From Sutcliffiella horikoshii (lineage in GTDB: Bacteria; Bacillota; Bacilli; Bacillales; Bacillaceae_I), in contig NZ_CP082918.1 of NCBI RefSeq assembly GCF_019931755.1, forward strand, positions 1,654,001 through 1,718,000: a DNA stretch of 64,000 nt. Direction: 5' to 3'. The position numbers and the translations under genes were made by a program. The notes under the pieces are model-generated. The model saw nothing but the letters and a program-made list of their open reading frames with translations. It was not told the DNA's origin and did no database searches. Below are positions 16,520-25,320 of the stretch, one piece after another (positions within the stretch are counted from its first letter, which is position 1; each line of letters starts with the position of its first letter).

Positions 16520-17979
16520 ACTTTCAAGTGATCATTCCTTTGTTGATATTTCTCATTATTATTTTTCTTATTGGAGTTTTTGCCTCCAAAAAATTAGCTA
16601 ACTCATCTTCATTTGTACAGGATTATTTCCTTGGAGGAAGAGAGCTTGGAGGACTATTGCTGGCAATGACAATGGTCGCGACGTATGGAAGTGCGTCAAG
16701 CTTCATTGGCGGACCGGGAATTGCTTACCAGACAGGACTTGGTTGGGTGCTTCTGGCCATGATACAAGTGGTGACAGGGTATTTTGTTTTAACGATTTTA
16801 GGGAAGAAATTCGCCATTATGGCACGAAAAATGAAAGCCATCACCCTGATTGATTTTTTAAAAGAAAGATATCAGAGTAAGTGGGTTGTATTATTATCTG
16901 CAAGCAGCATCATTCTTTTCCTTTTTTCCGCGATGGCAGCGCAATGGATAGGCGGGGCAAGGCTGATTGAGTCGATAACTGGTCTTTCTTATACTTCTGC
17001 ATTATTTATATTTGCTGCTTCCGTATTGGTCTATGTGATCATCGGCGGATTCCGTGCGGTCGCCATAACAGATGGAATGCAGGGAATTATCATGGTAGTG
17101 GGGACCGTTGTTATATTAGCAGGAACCATCATTGCCGGAGGTGGCATTCCTGCAATTATGAGTGATTTAATGGCGGAAAATCCTAATCTCATCACCCCTT
17201 TTGGTGCTGATGGATCTTTGACGCCCTTATATGTTTCTTCTTTTTGGATCCTAGTGGGGGTAGGAGTGGTTGGCCTTCCTCAAGTAGCTGTCAGGGCTAT
17301 GTCGTATAAAAACTCAAAAGCTATGCATGCAGCGTTGATTATCGGTACCATCGTCGTTGGTTTCATCATGCTAGGCATGCACTTGGCGGGTGTATTCGGA
17401 AGAGCGGTATTACCTGGCTTAGATACACCAGATACAGTCATGCCACTATTGGCCTTGCATGTTTTGCCAGGTTGGTTGGCAGGGATTGTCTTGGCAGCAC
17501 CGATGGCTGCCATTATGTCCACGGTTGACTCCCTTTTGCTAATCGTGAGTTCCTCCATTGTAAAAGACGTTTATTTAAATTATATTCGTCCTGACGCACC
17601 GGAAAAGAATATCAAAAGGATAAGCATTGGAGTAACAGCAGTAGTCGGTGTACTTGTGTTTTTTATGGCCATTGACCCGCCAGCATTCCTTATTACCTTA
17701 AACCTATTTGCCTTTGGTGGATTGGAAGCGGCCTTTATCTGGCCGGTTGTTTTGGGTCTTTATTGGAAAGGTGGCAATGCAATGGGGGCTTTAGCTTCCA
17801 TTTTTGTAGGGGTACTTACCTATATAGGAATAACGGTATATTATCCTGATGCATTTGGAATGCATAGTGTCGTAATGCCAGTGATGCTTTCTCTCCTATC
17901 ATATGTTTTAGGTAGCATTGTAGGCAGAAATCGAAAGAGGCAGGAACACCAAGAAATAATAAACAAGTATTTACTTTAA
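16516..17979 (+). CDS. panF: Sodium/pantothenate symporter
   Basis: 487 residues, SSS-family transporter with about 13 membrane spans. Core motifs are 'DYFLGGRELGGLLLAMTMVATYGSASSFIGGPG' near 36-68, the first discontinuous helix with sodium-site residues, and 'AAPMAAIMSTVDSLLLIVSSSIVKD' near 330, the second sodium-site helix. PanF imports pantothenate for coenzyme A synthesis. Coupling to the DUF997 gene supports pantothenate rather than another SSS substrate. GAAGGAGA precedes the ATG inside the end of yhdT. Confidence 0.9.
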   Translation: MNFQVIIPLLIFLIIIFLIGVFASKKLANSSSFVQDYFLGGRELGGLLLAMTMVATYGSASSFIGGPGIAYQTGLGWVLLAMIQVVTGYFVLTILGKKFAIMARKMKAITLIDFLKERYQSKWVVLLSASSIILFLFSAMAAQWIGGARLIESITGLSYTSALFIFAASVLVYVIIGGFRAVAITDGMQGIIMVVGTVVILAGTIIAGGGIPAIMSDLMAENPNLITPFGADGSLTPLYVSSFWILVGVGVVGLPQVAVRAMSYKNSKAMHAALIIGTIVVGFIMLGMHLAGVFGRAVLPGLDTPDTVMPLLALHVLPGWLAGIVLAAPMAAIMSTVDSLLLIVSSSIVKDVYLNYIRPDAPEKNIKRISIGVTAVVGVLVFFMAIDPPAFLITLNLFAFGGLEAAFIWPVVLGLYWKGGNAMGALASIFVGVLTYIGITVYYPDAFGMHSVVMPVMLSLLSYVLGSIVGRNRKRQEHQEIINKYLL

Positions 17980-18000
17980 TTAAAAGAGTAGGAGTTTATG

Positions 18001-20208
18001 ATGAACAAGCTAAAACAGCTTTATGATAATAGTAGAGAAAAAGCGAGTAGCTTTATGAGGGAAAGCAAAAGGCATCTTGTGATAAGTCTTCTCTTTTATA
18101 TATCCGTTTTTGTTATCGTGTTAAGTTATTTCTTCTTTACGGGTGCAGGAAAGTGGTTTGATATGCTTTTGATTGTTGGAACTGGTGCATTGGCTTTAGT
18201 TTTAGGGCTAGGTATTACGTTGCTCCTCTTGAAAGTATTAGAGGGATTACCAAAGTTTCTGGTGGCTGTCATCGTTGCTTGTATCGTTGTAATATATAGT
18301 GTTGGCGCATTTATGGGTCCATTTTTCCGATTAATGGGTTTTACCATCCTCGTGCTGGCTATATTTTTAGGAATTACCGTTTTTCTATATCGTAACAAGA
18401 AAAAAGTACTTTTTCTCTTTTTTGGTTTCATTACGGTTGGCTTGCACATAGCAGCTGTCTATCTAGCTGTTACAGATGGCAAAGAAGGCCCTTGGTCACT
18501 TGAAGTAGACGGTAACAAGCCGGCAATATCAAATCCGGCTGACAATGGAAACTCCAAAGTTCAATATTTTACATATGGAAGTGGCAAGGATGAGCGCAGG
18601 GAAGAATATAGAGATGTAAAATTTGAATCCCCTACTGTCAATATGTCGTCGTTTGTTGCCCAGCCTAAAGGGTTGAATAAATGGTATCGAGAATGGTTTT
18701 GGGGCTTTAATTTATACAATGCCCCGTTGAATGGTCGAGTTTGGATGCCTGAAGAAGAAGCGGAAGGAGGGTATCCTCTCGTATTAATCGTACATGGCAA
18801 TCATAATATGGCCGATTTTTCGGATGGTGGATATGCATATCTTGGTGAGATGCTTGCAAGTAAAGGGTATGTCGTTGCGTCTGTGGACCAGAACTTCATT
18901 AACTCCGGTAAAACAGGTCATATCGGTTGGGATAACGCCGGGAGGGCATGGTTGTTGCTAAAACATTTGGAGTTGTGGCAGTCATGGAACGAAGACAAAA
19001 CACATGCGCTGTTCAATAAAGTGGACATGGATAATATTGCTCTCATCGGACATTCAAGGGGGGGAGAAGCTGTCAGCATTGCTAAGCTATTCAATGACCT
19101 TGACCGGTTTCCAAATAACGCAAAAGTAAGTTTGAACTTTGATTTTTCAATAAAGTCATTGGTGGGGTTATCGCCTGGTGATGGTCGATTTAAACCGGGA
19201 GATCAGTCAGTAAATCTCCAAGACGTTAACTACCTTACCCTTCAAGGTGGGAATGATACCGACCATACGAATTACCTTGGTATGAGACAATTTCAGCGTG
19301 TTTCTTTTTCAGATAGTTTTGACGGGTTCAAAAGCAGTATTTATATCAATGGCGCCAACCATGCCCAATTCAATTCTGATTGGGAAGTGGATCAGCCGAG
19401 CCCATATTGGTGGTTTATGAATCGGAAAGAAATAATGGATCCGGAAATGCAAAGAGAAATCACCAAGCTGTATGTTTCTGCCTTTCTAGACGCCACTTTA
19501 AAAGGGAAACGTGAATACCGCGACGTTTTTAATGATAAGGAAATTGCTTCGTCGTGGATTCCAACAGATCCGCTAAGAGTGCGCTATGAGGATCGAGATT
19601 TTCAATCTATCGCTTCATTTGAGGAAGATGCGGATGTAACCCAAACTACCCAGGAAGGCGGCCGATTACAAGGATATAACCTCCGTGTCTGGAAAGAAAT
19701 TAATTTACTTCAAAGAAATAAAGAACAGCAAAATAATCAGGTAGTAAAATTGGGTTGGACGAATAAAAATAGTCGATATACCATTACATTGCCTGAAGGT
19801 ACTGCCAAAAACTTCTCAGAAGAAACTGTATTGAGGTTTGATGCAGTCCAGGCCCATCCAACAAGGTATGATTTTTATTCTATCGAACCACCTGAAGGGT
19901 ATGAAGATAAAGCAATTCCAATATCAGTGAGTGTTAAAGCAAAGGGGATAGCGGATTTTGATGGCAGAGTAAGAAAAACCATTTACATCGAACCTACTTA
20001 TACGACAACATTATACCGTTTTGATTGGTGGAACGAGCGTTACGGCAATCAATATGAACATATGCTTCAAACATACGGTATACCTTTGAAGTATTTAAAA
20101 GAGGACTTTCCTGACATAGATTATACTCAGATAGAAGAGGTTACCTTTGAATTCAACCAGACCGATAGCGGTTTGATTTTCTTAGATAACATCGGCTTTA
20201 ACAACTAA
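18001..20208 (+). CDS. Large membrane-anchored alpha/beta-hydrolase
   Basis: About 735 residues. Five hydrophobic segments fill roughly residues 25-155. A large extracytoplasmic part follows, with 'PLVLIVHGNHN' (oxyanion loop), 'IGHSRGGEAVSIAKL' near 350 (nucleophile elbow G-x-S-x-G), and a likely catalytic 'GANHAQFN' His. The C-terminal 180 residues look beta-rich and may be a carbohydrate-binding-like module. The family is similar to chlorophyllase/PET-hydrolase-like esterases but I cannot name a substrate. AGGAG spaces better to the second ATG (18001) than to 17998. It is 20 bp after panF and likely cotranscribed. Confidence 0.78.
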   Translation: MNKLKQLYDNSREKASSFMRESKRHLVISLLFYISVFVIVLSYFFFTGAGKWFDMLLIVGTGALALVLGLGITLLLLKVLEGLPKFLVAVIVACIVVIYSVGAFMGPFFRLMGFTILVLAIFLGITVFLYRNKKKVLFLFFGFITVGLHIAAVYLAVTDGKEGPWSLEVDGNKPAISNPADNGNSKVQYFTYGSGKDERREEYRDVKFESPTVNMSSFVAQPKGLNKWYREWFWGFNLYNAPLNGRVWMPEEEAEGGYPLVLIVHGNHNMADFSDGGYAYLGEMLASKGYVVASVDQNFINSGKTGHIGWDNAGRAWLLLKHLELWQSWNEDKTHALFNKVDMDNIALIGHSRGGEAVSIAKLFNDLDRFPNNAKVSLNFDFSIKSLVGLSPGDGRFKPGDQSVNLQDVNYLTLQGGNDTDHTNYLGMRQFQRVSFSDSFDGFKSSIYINGANHAQFNSDWEVDQPSPYWWFMNRKEIMDPEMQREITKLYVSAFLDATLKGKREYRDVFNDKEIASSWIPTDPLRVRYEDRDFQSIASFEEDADVTQTTQEGGRLQGYNLRVWKEINLLQRNKEQQNNQVVKLGWTNKNSRYTITLPEGTAKNFSEETVLRFDAVQAHPTRYDFYSIEPPEGYEDKAIPISVSVKAKGIADFDGRVRKTIYIEPTYTTTLYRFDWWNERYGNQYEHMLQTYGIPLKYLKEDFPDIDYTQIEEVTFEFNQTDSGLIFLDNIGFNN

Positions 20209-20223
20209 TCAATGAATAAAAAC

Positions 20224-20279
20224 ACCCACTCTCCCTCATAGTAAAGATAGAATCATCACACAAGGGGGAGAGTAGGTTG
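20224..20279 (+). promoter_or_regulatory. Hairpin overlapping the ribosome binding site of the next gene
   Basis: ACTCTCCC (about 20228-20235) is the exact reverse complement of GGGAGAGT in the leader at about 20266-20273, and the right arm contains the Shine-Dalgarno sequence of the following gene. The loop is about 30 nt. It could mask the ribosome binding site or be a weak end for the upstream gene. Confidence 0.4.
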
Positions 20280-21545
20280 AACATGAAAAAAATCATCATA
20301 CTGCTGCTTCTCTCCATTCTTCTTCAGCCTCTGAATGCTTCTGAGTCAAGTACTCTGACACCACTGTCCATTAATCAAACGGATGCGGCCTCCTTTCTTT
20401 ATGAAATAGAAAAGCCAAAAGACAGCAACATCGTTTCCCTGCCTTTACTTGTTCATTTTATTGATGTGGGACAAGGGGACGCAATCCTCTTGCAAACCCC
20501 CAATGGTTCCAACGTACTTGTAGATACCGGACCAAAAGATTCGTCCAAAAAGCTGCTTGCTTATTTAAAGAAGGTAAACGTGTCATCCATAGATTTATTG
20601 GTCATCACTCACCCCGATTTTGATCATATTGGTGGAATTCCATTCTTACTGGAAAAGTTACCTGTAAAGAAAATATTAGACAGCGGCAAGGCCCATACAA
20701 CCTTAACATTTATTCAATACAAACAATACGTATGGAACAATATCGTCCCTGTTCAATATGCAAAAGAAAAAATGAAGTTGGACATTGATCCGAAGTTGAA
20801 AATCAAGGTGTTAAACAGCGGTTCCGAAGAAAAAGAAACAAACAATGCATCTATTGTCCTCCATATTACATATGGTGAAATGAAATTTCTATTAATGGGT
20901 GATACAGAAGAACAAGAAGAAAAGAGAATGAGCAGGAAATATAACCTGGAATCGACCATCTTGAAAGTCGCGCATCATGGTTCGAACAGTTCCTCCACCG
21001 CTTCGTTTTTAAAGGATGTTCAGCCTAAAATCGCAGTAATATCCGCCGGGAAAGATAATGACTTCCATCACCCGCATTTGCCTGTTTTAAACAGATTGAT
21101 TGAGAGCGGTGCAGATATTTATAATACTGCGGAGTCCGGGAGCATTGTTTTTTCAACAGATGGGAAGCTGTTATTTGTCAACAATCGTCCCTGGCTTTAT
21201 GCTAGTCAGCAAAAGCAGGAAACGAAGAAGTCGGTTGTCATCACTGGTTTGGATGTAAAAGAAGAAATGGTGACATTAGAAAATAAAAGCGCTGAAACAG
21301 TTGATATGTCCTATTGGAAGCTGGTAAGTAAAAAAGGATATCAAACATTTGATTTCCCTGAAAATTATAAGCTCCAACCAGGCGAATCTATTTACATTGC
21401 TTCAGGCGCACATAAGCAACATTTCAAAAAATATATCCATTGGCTCAGTGATCATTTATGGAATAATAATGGAGATAAAGCCCAGCTTTATGACGATCAA
21501 GGAGATTTAGTGGATGAATATGAAGCAAGTGCGAAGGACGAATAG
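20277..21545 (+). CDS. Exported ComEC/Rec2-like metallo-beta-lactamase protein with a lamin-tail domain
   Basis: 422 residues. Signal peptide about 1-23. The metallo-beta-lactamase domain (about 55-300) carries 'HFIDVGQGDAILLQTPNG', 'VLVDTGP', the metal motif 'THPDFDHIGG', 'LLMGDTEEQEE' and 'KVAHHGSNSS', all typical of the ComEC/Rec2 C-terminal nuclease-like domain. The last 100 residues ('TGLDVKEEMVTLENKSAETVDMSYWKLVS...') form an LTD beta-sandwich. Such secreted proteins are thought to be extracellular nucleases or phosphodiesterases; activity is inferred. A TTG start at 20277 spaces well to AAGGGGGAG, and the ATG at 20283 is the alternative. Confidence 0.85.
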   Translation: MNMKKIIILLLLSILLQPLNASESSTLTPLSINQTDAASFLYEIEKPKDSNIVSLPLLVHFIDVGQGDAILLQTPNGSNVLVDTGPKDSSKKLLAYLKKVNVSSIDLLVITHPDFDHIGGIPFLLEKLPVKKILDSGKAHTTLTFIQYKQYVWNNIVPVQYAKEKMKLDIDPKLKIKVLNSGSEEKETNNASIVLHITYGEMKFLLMGDTEEQEEKRMSRKYNLESTILKVAHHGSNSSSTASFLKDVQPKIAVISAGKDNDFHHPHLPVLNRLIESGADIYNTAESGSIVFSTDGKLLFVNNRPWLYASQQKQETKKSVVITGLDVKEEMVTLENKSAETVDMSYWKLVSKKGYQTFDFPENYKLQPGESIYIASGAHKQHFKKYIHWLSDHLWNNNGDKAQLYDDQGDLVDEYEASAKDE

Positions 21546-21623
21546 GTTTTAAATCTCTCGAATGGTGTTATGTAAGTAGATAAGAACCTTTATCTAAAAG
21601 CCAACGCGAGGAGCCTTGAAAAA

Positions 21624-22106
21624 TTGAGAAAACTAAAAAAACCAGTTCGTCTGACACTAGCACTTATCATAAGTCTTTTCTTATTCATGTTGTACATCCA
21701 TACCACCAAGGAAGAGGTTATTGCATCAGCAATAAAGGAATCAAATCAAAACGGCGTATCATTAAGTCTGCAAAATCCATACGTCATGCCAATCAAAGTT
21801 TACAGAGCTGCCATGATTGACGGGAAAGAAAATGAGCTACCCATCACCGCTTACAGTGTTAAACTCAACGGGGTGTATACTGGTGGTGACTCAAGTCTAG
21901 ATGAGTCATTCATGTCTACCCAAACAGAGGAGTTTGAGGAATTAAAGGAGGTTACGATTCCGAGTGTCACTTCCAAAAAAGAAGAAATCTACAGCATCTA
22001 CATTACAGACCAAAAAAGGGATGGAAGTGTAGAAGCTGCAGAAAAAGTCAAAATCACCTTTAAAATATTCTCCTTCCTCCCAATAACAACAACAATATCA
22101 CTCTAA
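21624..22106 (+). CDS. Signal-anchored hypothetical protein
   Basis: 160 residues, not recognised. A positively charged start (MRKLKKPVR) and one hydrophobic stretch (about 10-27) suggest export or anchoring. The soluble part has alternating beta-type strands ('NPYVMPIKVYRAAMIDGKENELPI', 'EIYSIYITDQKRDGS', 'EKVKITFKIFSFLPI'). It reads like a small extracytoplasmic beta-sandwich. The start is TTG, with GAGGAG about 11 nt upstream. A perfect terminator follows the stop. Confidence 0.7.
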   Translation: MRKLKKPVRLTLALIISLFLFMLYIHTTKEEVIASAIKESNQNGVSLSLQNPYVMPIKVYRAAMIDGKENELPITAYSVKLNGVYTGGDSSLDESFMSTQTEEFEELKEVTIPSVTSKKEEIYSIYITDQKRDGSVEAAEKVKITFKIFSFLPITTTISL

Positions 22107-22133
22107 ACACTGCATAACCTGCAGTGTTTTTTG
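22105..22133 (+). terminator. Rho-independent terminator
   Basis: AAACACTGCA pairs with TGCAGTGTTT around a 5-nt loop, followed by T residues. The stop codon abuts the stem. Confidence 0.9.
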
Positions 22134-22146
22134 TATTTATAAGGCA

Positions 22147-22476
22147 GTTGATTTCCGTTCCAGGCGCTTCGCTTGCCTGCGGGCGGTCCGTGAGCTTGCG
22201 GGGTCTCACCTGTCCCTTCCTCCCGCGGGCGTCTGCGCGCCTTCCACTCCAATCAACAAGGTGACTTCATTCACCTTATGAATTATGAAAATGCATCTAA
22301 CTGAGTTAACTGAATAAGCAATAACATCCCTTTTTCATAATTTTCAGCTGTTGATTGGAGCAAAAGCCGAAGACTCCTGAGGGAGATAGCGCTAGGTGGA
22401 GACCCCACAGGCGTAGCCGAGGAGGCTCCAGCAGGGCCCCTAGGAAAGCGAAGCCATTTGCGGAAATCAACAGCGG
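22147..22476. repeat. Dispersed structured repeat, paired copy C
   Basis: Left arm 22147-22257 (reverse; shorter than in other copies because the CCTCC...GGCTTCG segment is missing), spacer 22258-22345, right arm 22346-22476. The outer stem is GCTGTTGATT/AATCAACAGC (perfect 10 bp). The inner stem is TGGAG/CTCCA where other copies have TTGAG/CTCAA. It fills most of the 22107-22607 gap. Confidence 0.9.
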
Positions 22477-22616
22477 CTATTAAGGGGCATTTTGGCCAGT
22501 TTTTTTCTTATTGGCCTATCAGACAAAAGAGTAATTTAACTGCATTAGGGGAAAATAAAACAACTTATGAGCGTTAATAAAGGTGTTTAAGGTGATAAAG
22601 AGAGGGAATGTACATA

Positions 22617-23132
22617 ATGGAGATTGTCAATTATAACTACCTATACAACTGGATAGTTCTAAGCTCAATTGCCGATCCCCGCTGGTGGCTGCTATTTGCA
22701 TCCATATTTTGGCCTTGGTTGTTATGGTGGTGGGTAGTAGAAAAATCCAGGATGTTCGAGATTCTGGCCTTTGGTCTCTTTTGGGCTGCAATGGCAACCT
22801 GGCTTGATTTACTGGGGACAGAATATGGGAAGTGGAGCTACCCCATTAAATTAAACAATGACATTCAAACGCTGCTTCCAGCAGATACAGCGGTTATTCC
22901 TGTCATGTATATGCTCCTTTATCAGTATACGTCTACTTGGAAATCATTTGTCATAGGCAGTGTAATATCTGCAGCGCTACTATCATTTATATTTGAACCA
23001 CTTTTTCTGATGCTTGATATGCTGGATTTGAAAGAATGGTCCCACACGAAATCATTTTTCTCTTTTCTCTTTTTGGCAATTGCCACGAGAACTCTCTTCT
23101 TTTTTATAAAAAAGAAGCAGGCTACTTTTTAG
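22617..23132 (+). CDS. CBO0543-family integral membrane protein
   Basis: About 171 residues with four to five membrane helices. Features I associate with the CBO0543 family of Bacillaceae and clostridia are the aromatic 'ADPRWWLLFASIFWPWLLWWWVVEK' near the N-terminus, 'GTEYGKWSYPIKLNNDIQ...PADTAVIPVMYMLLYQY' in the middle and 'FEPLFLMLDMLDLKEWSHTKSF' toward the end. Function unknown. ATG codons at 22608 and 22617 are both in frame, and the GAGGGA motif spaces better to 22617. Confidence 0.75.
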   Translation: MEIVNYNYLYNWIVLSSIADPRWWLLFASIFWPWLLWWWVVEKSRMFEILAFGLFWAAMATWLDLLGTEYGKWSYPIKLNNDIQTLLPADTAVIPVMYMLLYQYTSTWKSFVIGSVISAALLSFIFEPLFLMLDMLDLKEWSHTKSFFSFLFLAIATRTLFFFIKKKQATF

Positions 23133-23161
23133 TTGACTAACATGTATATACAAGTTAGACT
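23133..23161 (+). promoter_or_regulatory. Sigma-A-type promoter of the tre operon
   Basis: TTGACT (23133-23138) and TAGACT (23156-23161) are separated by 17 bp. The spacer is occupied by the first TreR-like operator, a layout that allows direct repression. Confidence 0.6.
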
Positions 23162-23189
23162 AGTTTACACCGACATGTATATACAAGTT
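23140..23189. promoter_or_regulatory. Two TreR-like operators
   Basis: ACATGTATATACAAGTT occurs twice and identically at 23140-23156 and 23173-23189, a centre-to-centre distance of 33 bp, about three helical turns. The core TTGTATATACAA-like palindrome is the type bound by TreR. The cognate repressor gene treR closes the operon. A TGTAAGCGTTTTTT at about 23200 is a partial match to a CcpA cre site. Confidence 0.75.
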
Positions 23190-23272
23190 GTCGTACAAAT
23201 GTAAGCGTTTTTTGAGTGAATTTGTATTATCTTATAAAGAAAAAATATATTTACTATTTTGGAGGGATTATC

Positions 23273-23782
23273 ATGTTCAAAAAACTTTTCGGAATGAAAG
23301 AAACCACCCAAACACCTACGGAGGAAACCGTCCTTGCACCTTTAAGCGGAAGAGTGGCAGAGCTGAGCGAGGTTCCAGATCCGACATTTTCACAGAAAAT
23401 GATGGGAGATGGGTTGGCAATCGTTCCAACTGAAGGGGAAGTCGTTTCACCTGTTGATGGAGAAATCGTGCAGTTCTTCCATACAAAACATGCAATTGGC
23501 ATTCGTTCACTCTCAGGAGCGGAAATACTTATCCATGTCGGACTTGAGACGGTGTCCATGAACGGGGAAGGCTTTGAAGGACATGTAAAAGAAGGCGATA
23601 AAGTAAAAGCTGGAGACAAATTGATTACTTTTAATATCGATCTTATCAAAGAGAAGGCAGCTGATATTATCACTCCAATCGTTATTACAAATGGGGAAAA
23701 TGTCGAAAGCCTCGATAAGAAATCCATGGCTGATGCTGTAAAAGGCCAAACGGAATTGTTTCAGCTTAAAATGAAAAATTAA
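23273..23782 (+). CDS. PTS glucose-family EIIA protein of the tre operon
   Basis: 169 residues, cytosolic. EIIA-Glc-type beta-sandwich: 'TVLAPLSGRVAELSEVPDPTFSQKMMGDGLAI', then H73 in 'HTKHAIGI' and H88 in 'ILIHVGLETV'. H88 is the expected phosphoacceptor and H73 its partner. It passes phosphate from HPr to the EIIB of an EIIBC permease. Its place as first gene of the operon, 58 bp before treP, makes TreP the likely partner, whereas B. subtilis TreP borrows EIIA from elsewhere. The frame is open upstream to 23216, but TTTGGAGGGA sets the ATG at 23273. Confidence 0.9.
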   Translation: MFKKLFGMKETTQTPTEETVLAPLSGRVAELSEVPDPTFSQKMMGDGLAIVPTEGEVVSPVDGEIVQFFHTKHAIGIRSLSGAEILIHVGLETVSMNGEGFEGHVKEGDKVKAGDKLITFNIDLIKEKAADIITPIVITNGENVESLDKKSMADAVKGQTELFQLKMKN

Positions 23783-23840
23783 GTTGATTCCAATATAAGA
23801 ATTGTAAACGAATAGAGAAGGCATACAGGAGGAAACAGAA

Positions 23841-25256
23841 ATGGACATAAGAAAACAGACGGAAGAAATTGTCCAAGCCTTAGGGGGAAAAGAAAACGTC
23901 AGCGCAGCCACACATTGTGTGACTCGTCTCCGTTTGGCTTTGCATGATGAAAGTAAGGTAGACCAAAAAGCGTTAGAAAGCATTGATGTGGTGAAGGGTT
24001 CTTTCTCCACTAATGGTCAATTCCAAGTTGTAATCGGACAAGGAACTGTTAATAAGGTTTACAAAGAGTTTGTTGATATTACCGGTGTAGGAGAAGCCTC
24101 AAAAGATGAAGTGAAAAAGGCTGCCGAATCCAATTTGAATCCACTGCAGCGTGCGATAAAAACATTAGCGGATATTTTTATTCCGATACTGCCAGCCATT
24201 GTTACAGCAGGTCTATTAATGGGGATAAACAATTTGTTAACAGGGCCGGGTATCTTTTACGATGAGCAATCTGTTATTGATGTTCATACTGAATGGGCAG
24301 ATATTGCAAGTATCATTAACCTGATAGCCAATACAGCCTTTGTCTTTTTACCGGGTCTTATTGGTTGGTCCGCAGCGAAACGCTTTGGCGGTAGTGAACT
24401 GTTAGGGATTGTGCTTGGACTTATGCTTGTTCATCCAGATTTACTTAATGCATGGGGATATGCAGAAGCACAAGAAGACGGAGCGGTTGAAACTTGGAAA
24501 TTCTTCGGTTTAGAGATTGAAAAGGTAGGTTATCAAGGACAAGTATTACCTGTTCTTGTTGCGGCATTTGTACTGGCTAAAGTGGAGCAATTTTTATCCA
24601 AACGTATAAGTGATGCGTTTCATATGCTTATCGTCCCGCCAATCACTTTATTATTGACAGGATTTGTAACGTTTGTAGCAATCGGACCTGTTACATTCGC
24701 TATTGGTAATTTCCTGACGAACGGATTTGTAGGAATTTTCGATGCTGTTCCTGCACTTGGCGGACTTATTTATGGTGGTCTGTATGCACCGTTAGTAATT
24801 ACAGGGATGCATCATACTTTCCTTGCAGTAGATTTTCAGCTTATTGCGACAATTGGTGGAACATTCTTATGGCCGATGGTTGCCCTGTCTAACATCGCAC
24901 AAGGGTCAGCTGCATTTGCCATGATGCTTGCGACGAAAGATGAGAAGTTGAAAGGTTTGGCATTAACATCTTCCATTTCAGCTTGGTTGGGGATTACAGA
25001 ACCAGCAATGTTTGGTGTTAACTTACGTTTTCGCTATCCATTCTTTGCAGCAATGATTGGATCTGCCATTGCAGGAATTATCATAACCATTGCTGGTGTT
25101 AAGGCTCCGTCTATCGGGGTGGGTGGAATACCTGCATTCTTCTCCATTATGGCGGAATACTGGCCGATTTTCTTCCTTGGAATGGGGATTGTACTTGTCG
25201 TACCATTTGTCATTACTTTCTTAATAGCAAAAGTGAAAATGAGAAAAGAAGCGTAA
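23841..25256 (+). CDS. treP: PTS trehalose transporter EIIBC
   Basis: 471 residues. EIIB domain at 1-80, with the phosphorylated C26 in 'ATHCVTRLRLAL'. EIIC domain at about 105-470, with roughly ten membrane segments, including 'ITGMHHTFLAVDFQLIATIGGTFLWPMVALSNIAQGSAAFAMM', the conserved EIIC loop. It imports trehalose and releases trehalose-6-phosphate inside. It lacks its own EIIA, which is encoded just upstream. AGGAGGAAA precedes the ATG. Trehalose specificity is inferred from treA and treR in the same operon. Confidence 0.92.
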   Translation: MDIRKQTEEIVQALGGKENVSAATHCVTRLRLALHDESKVDQKALESIDVVKGSFSTNGQFQVVIGQGTVNKVYKEFVDITGVGEASKDEVKKAAESNLNPLQRAIKTLADIFIPILPAIVTAGLLMGINNLLTGPGIFYDEQSVIDVHTEWADIASIINLIANTAFVFLPGLIGWSAAKRFGGSELLGIVLGLMLVHPDLLNAWGYAEAQEDGAVETWKFFGLEIEKVGYQGQVLPVLVAAFVLAKVEQFLSKRISDAFHMLIVPPITLLLTGFVTFVAIGPVTFAIGNFLTNGFVGIFDAVPALGGLIYGGLYAPLVITGMHHTFLAVDFQLIATIGGTFLWPMVALSNIAQGSAAFAMMLATKDEKLKGLALTSSISAWLGITEPAMFGVNLRFRYPFFAAMIGSAIAGIIITIAGVKAPSIGVGGIPAFFSIMAEYWPIFFLGMGIVLVVPFVITFLIAKVKMRKEA

Positions 25257-25320
25257 AGATTGTAAAAAGGGGGTGACCCCTTTTTGCAATTTTTTCAATT
25301 ATGAAGGGAGAGGTTGATAG

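Noticed and set aside
23200..23214. CcpA cre site at the tre promoter
   Set aside because: TGTAAGCGTTTTTT matches the left half and centre, but the terminal CA is missing. Kept only as a weak remark.
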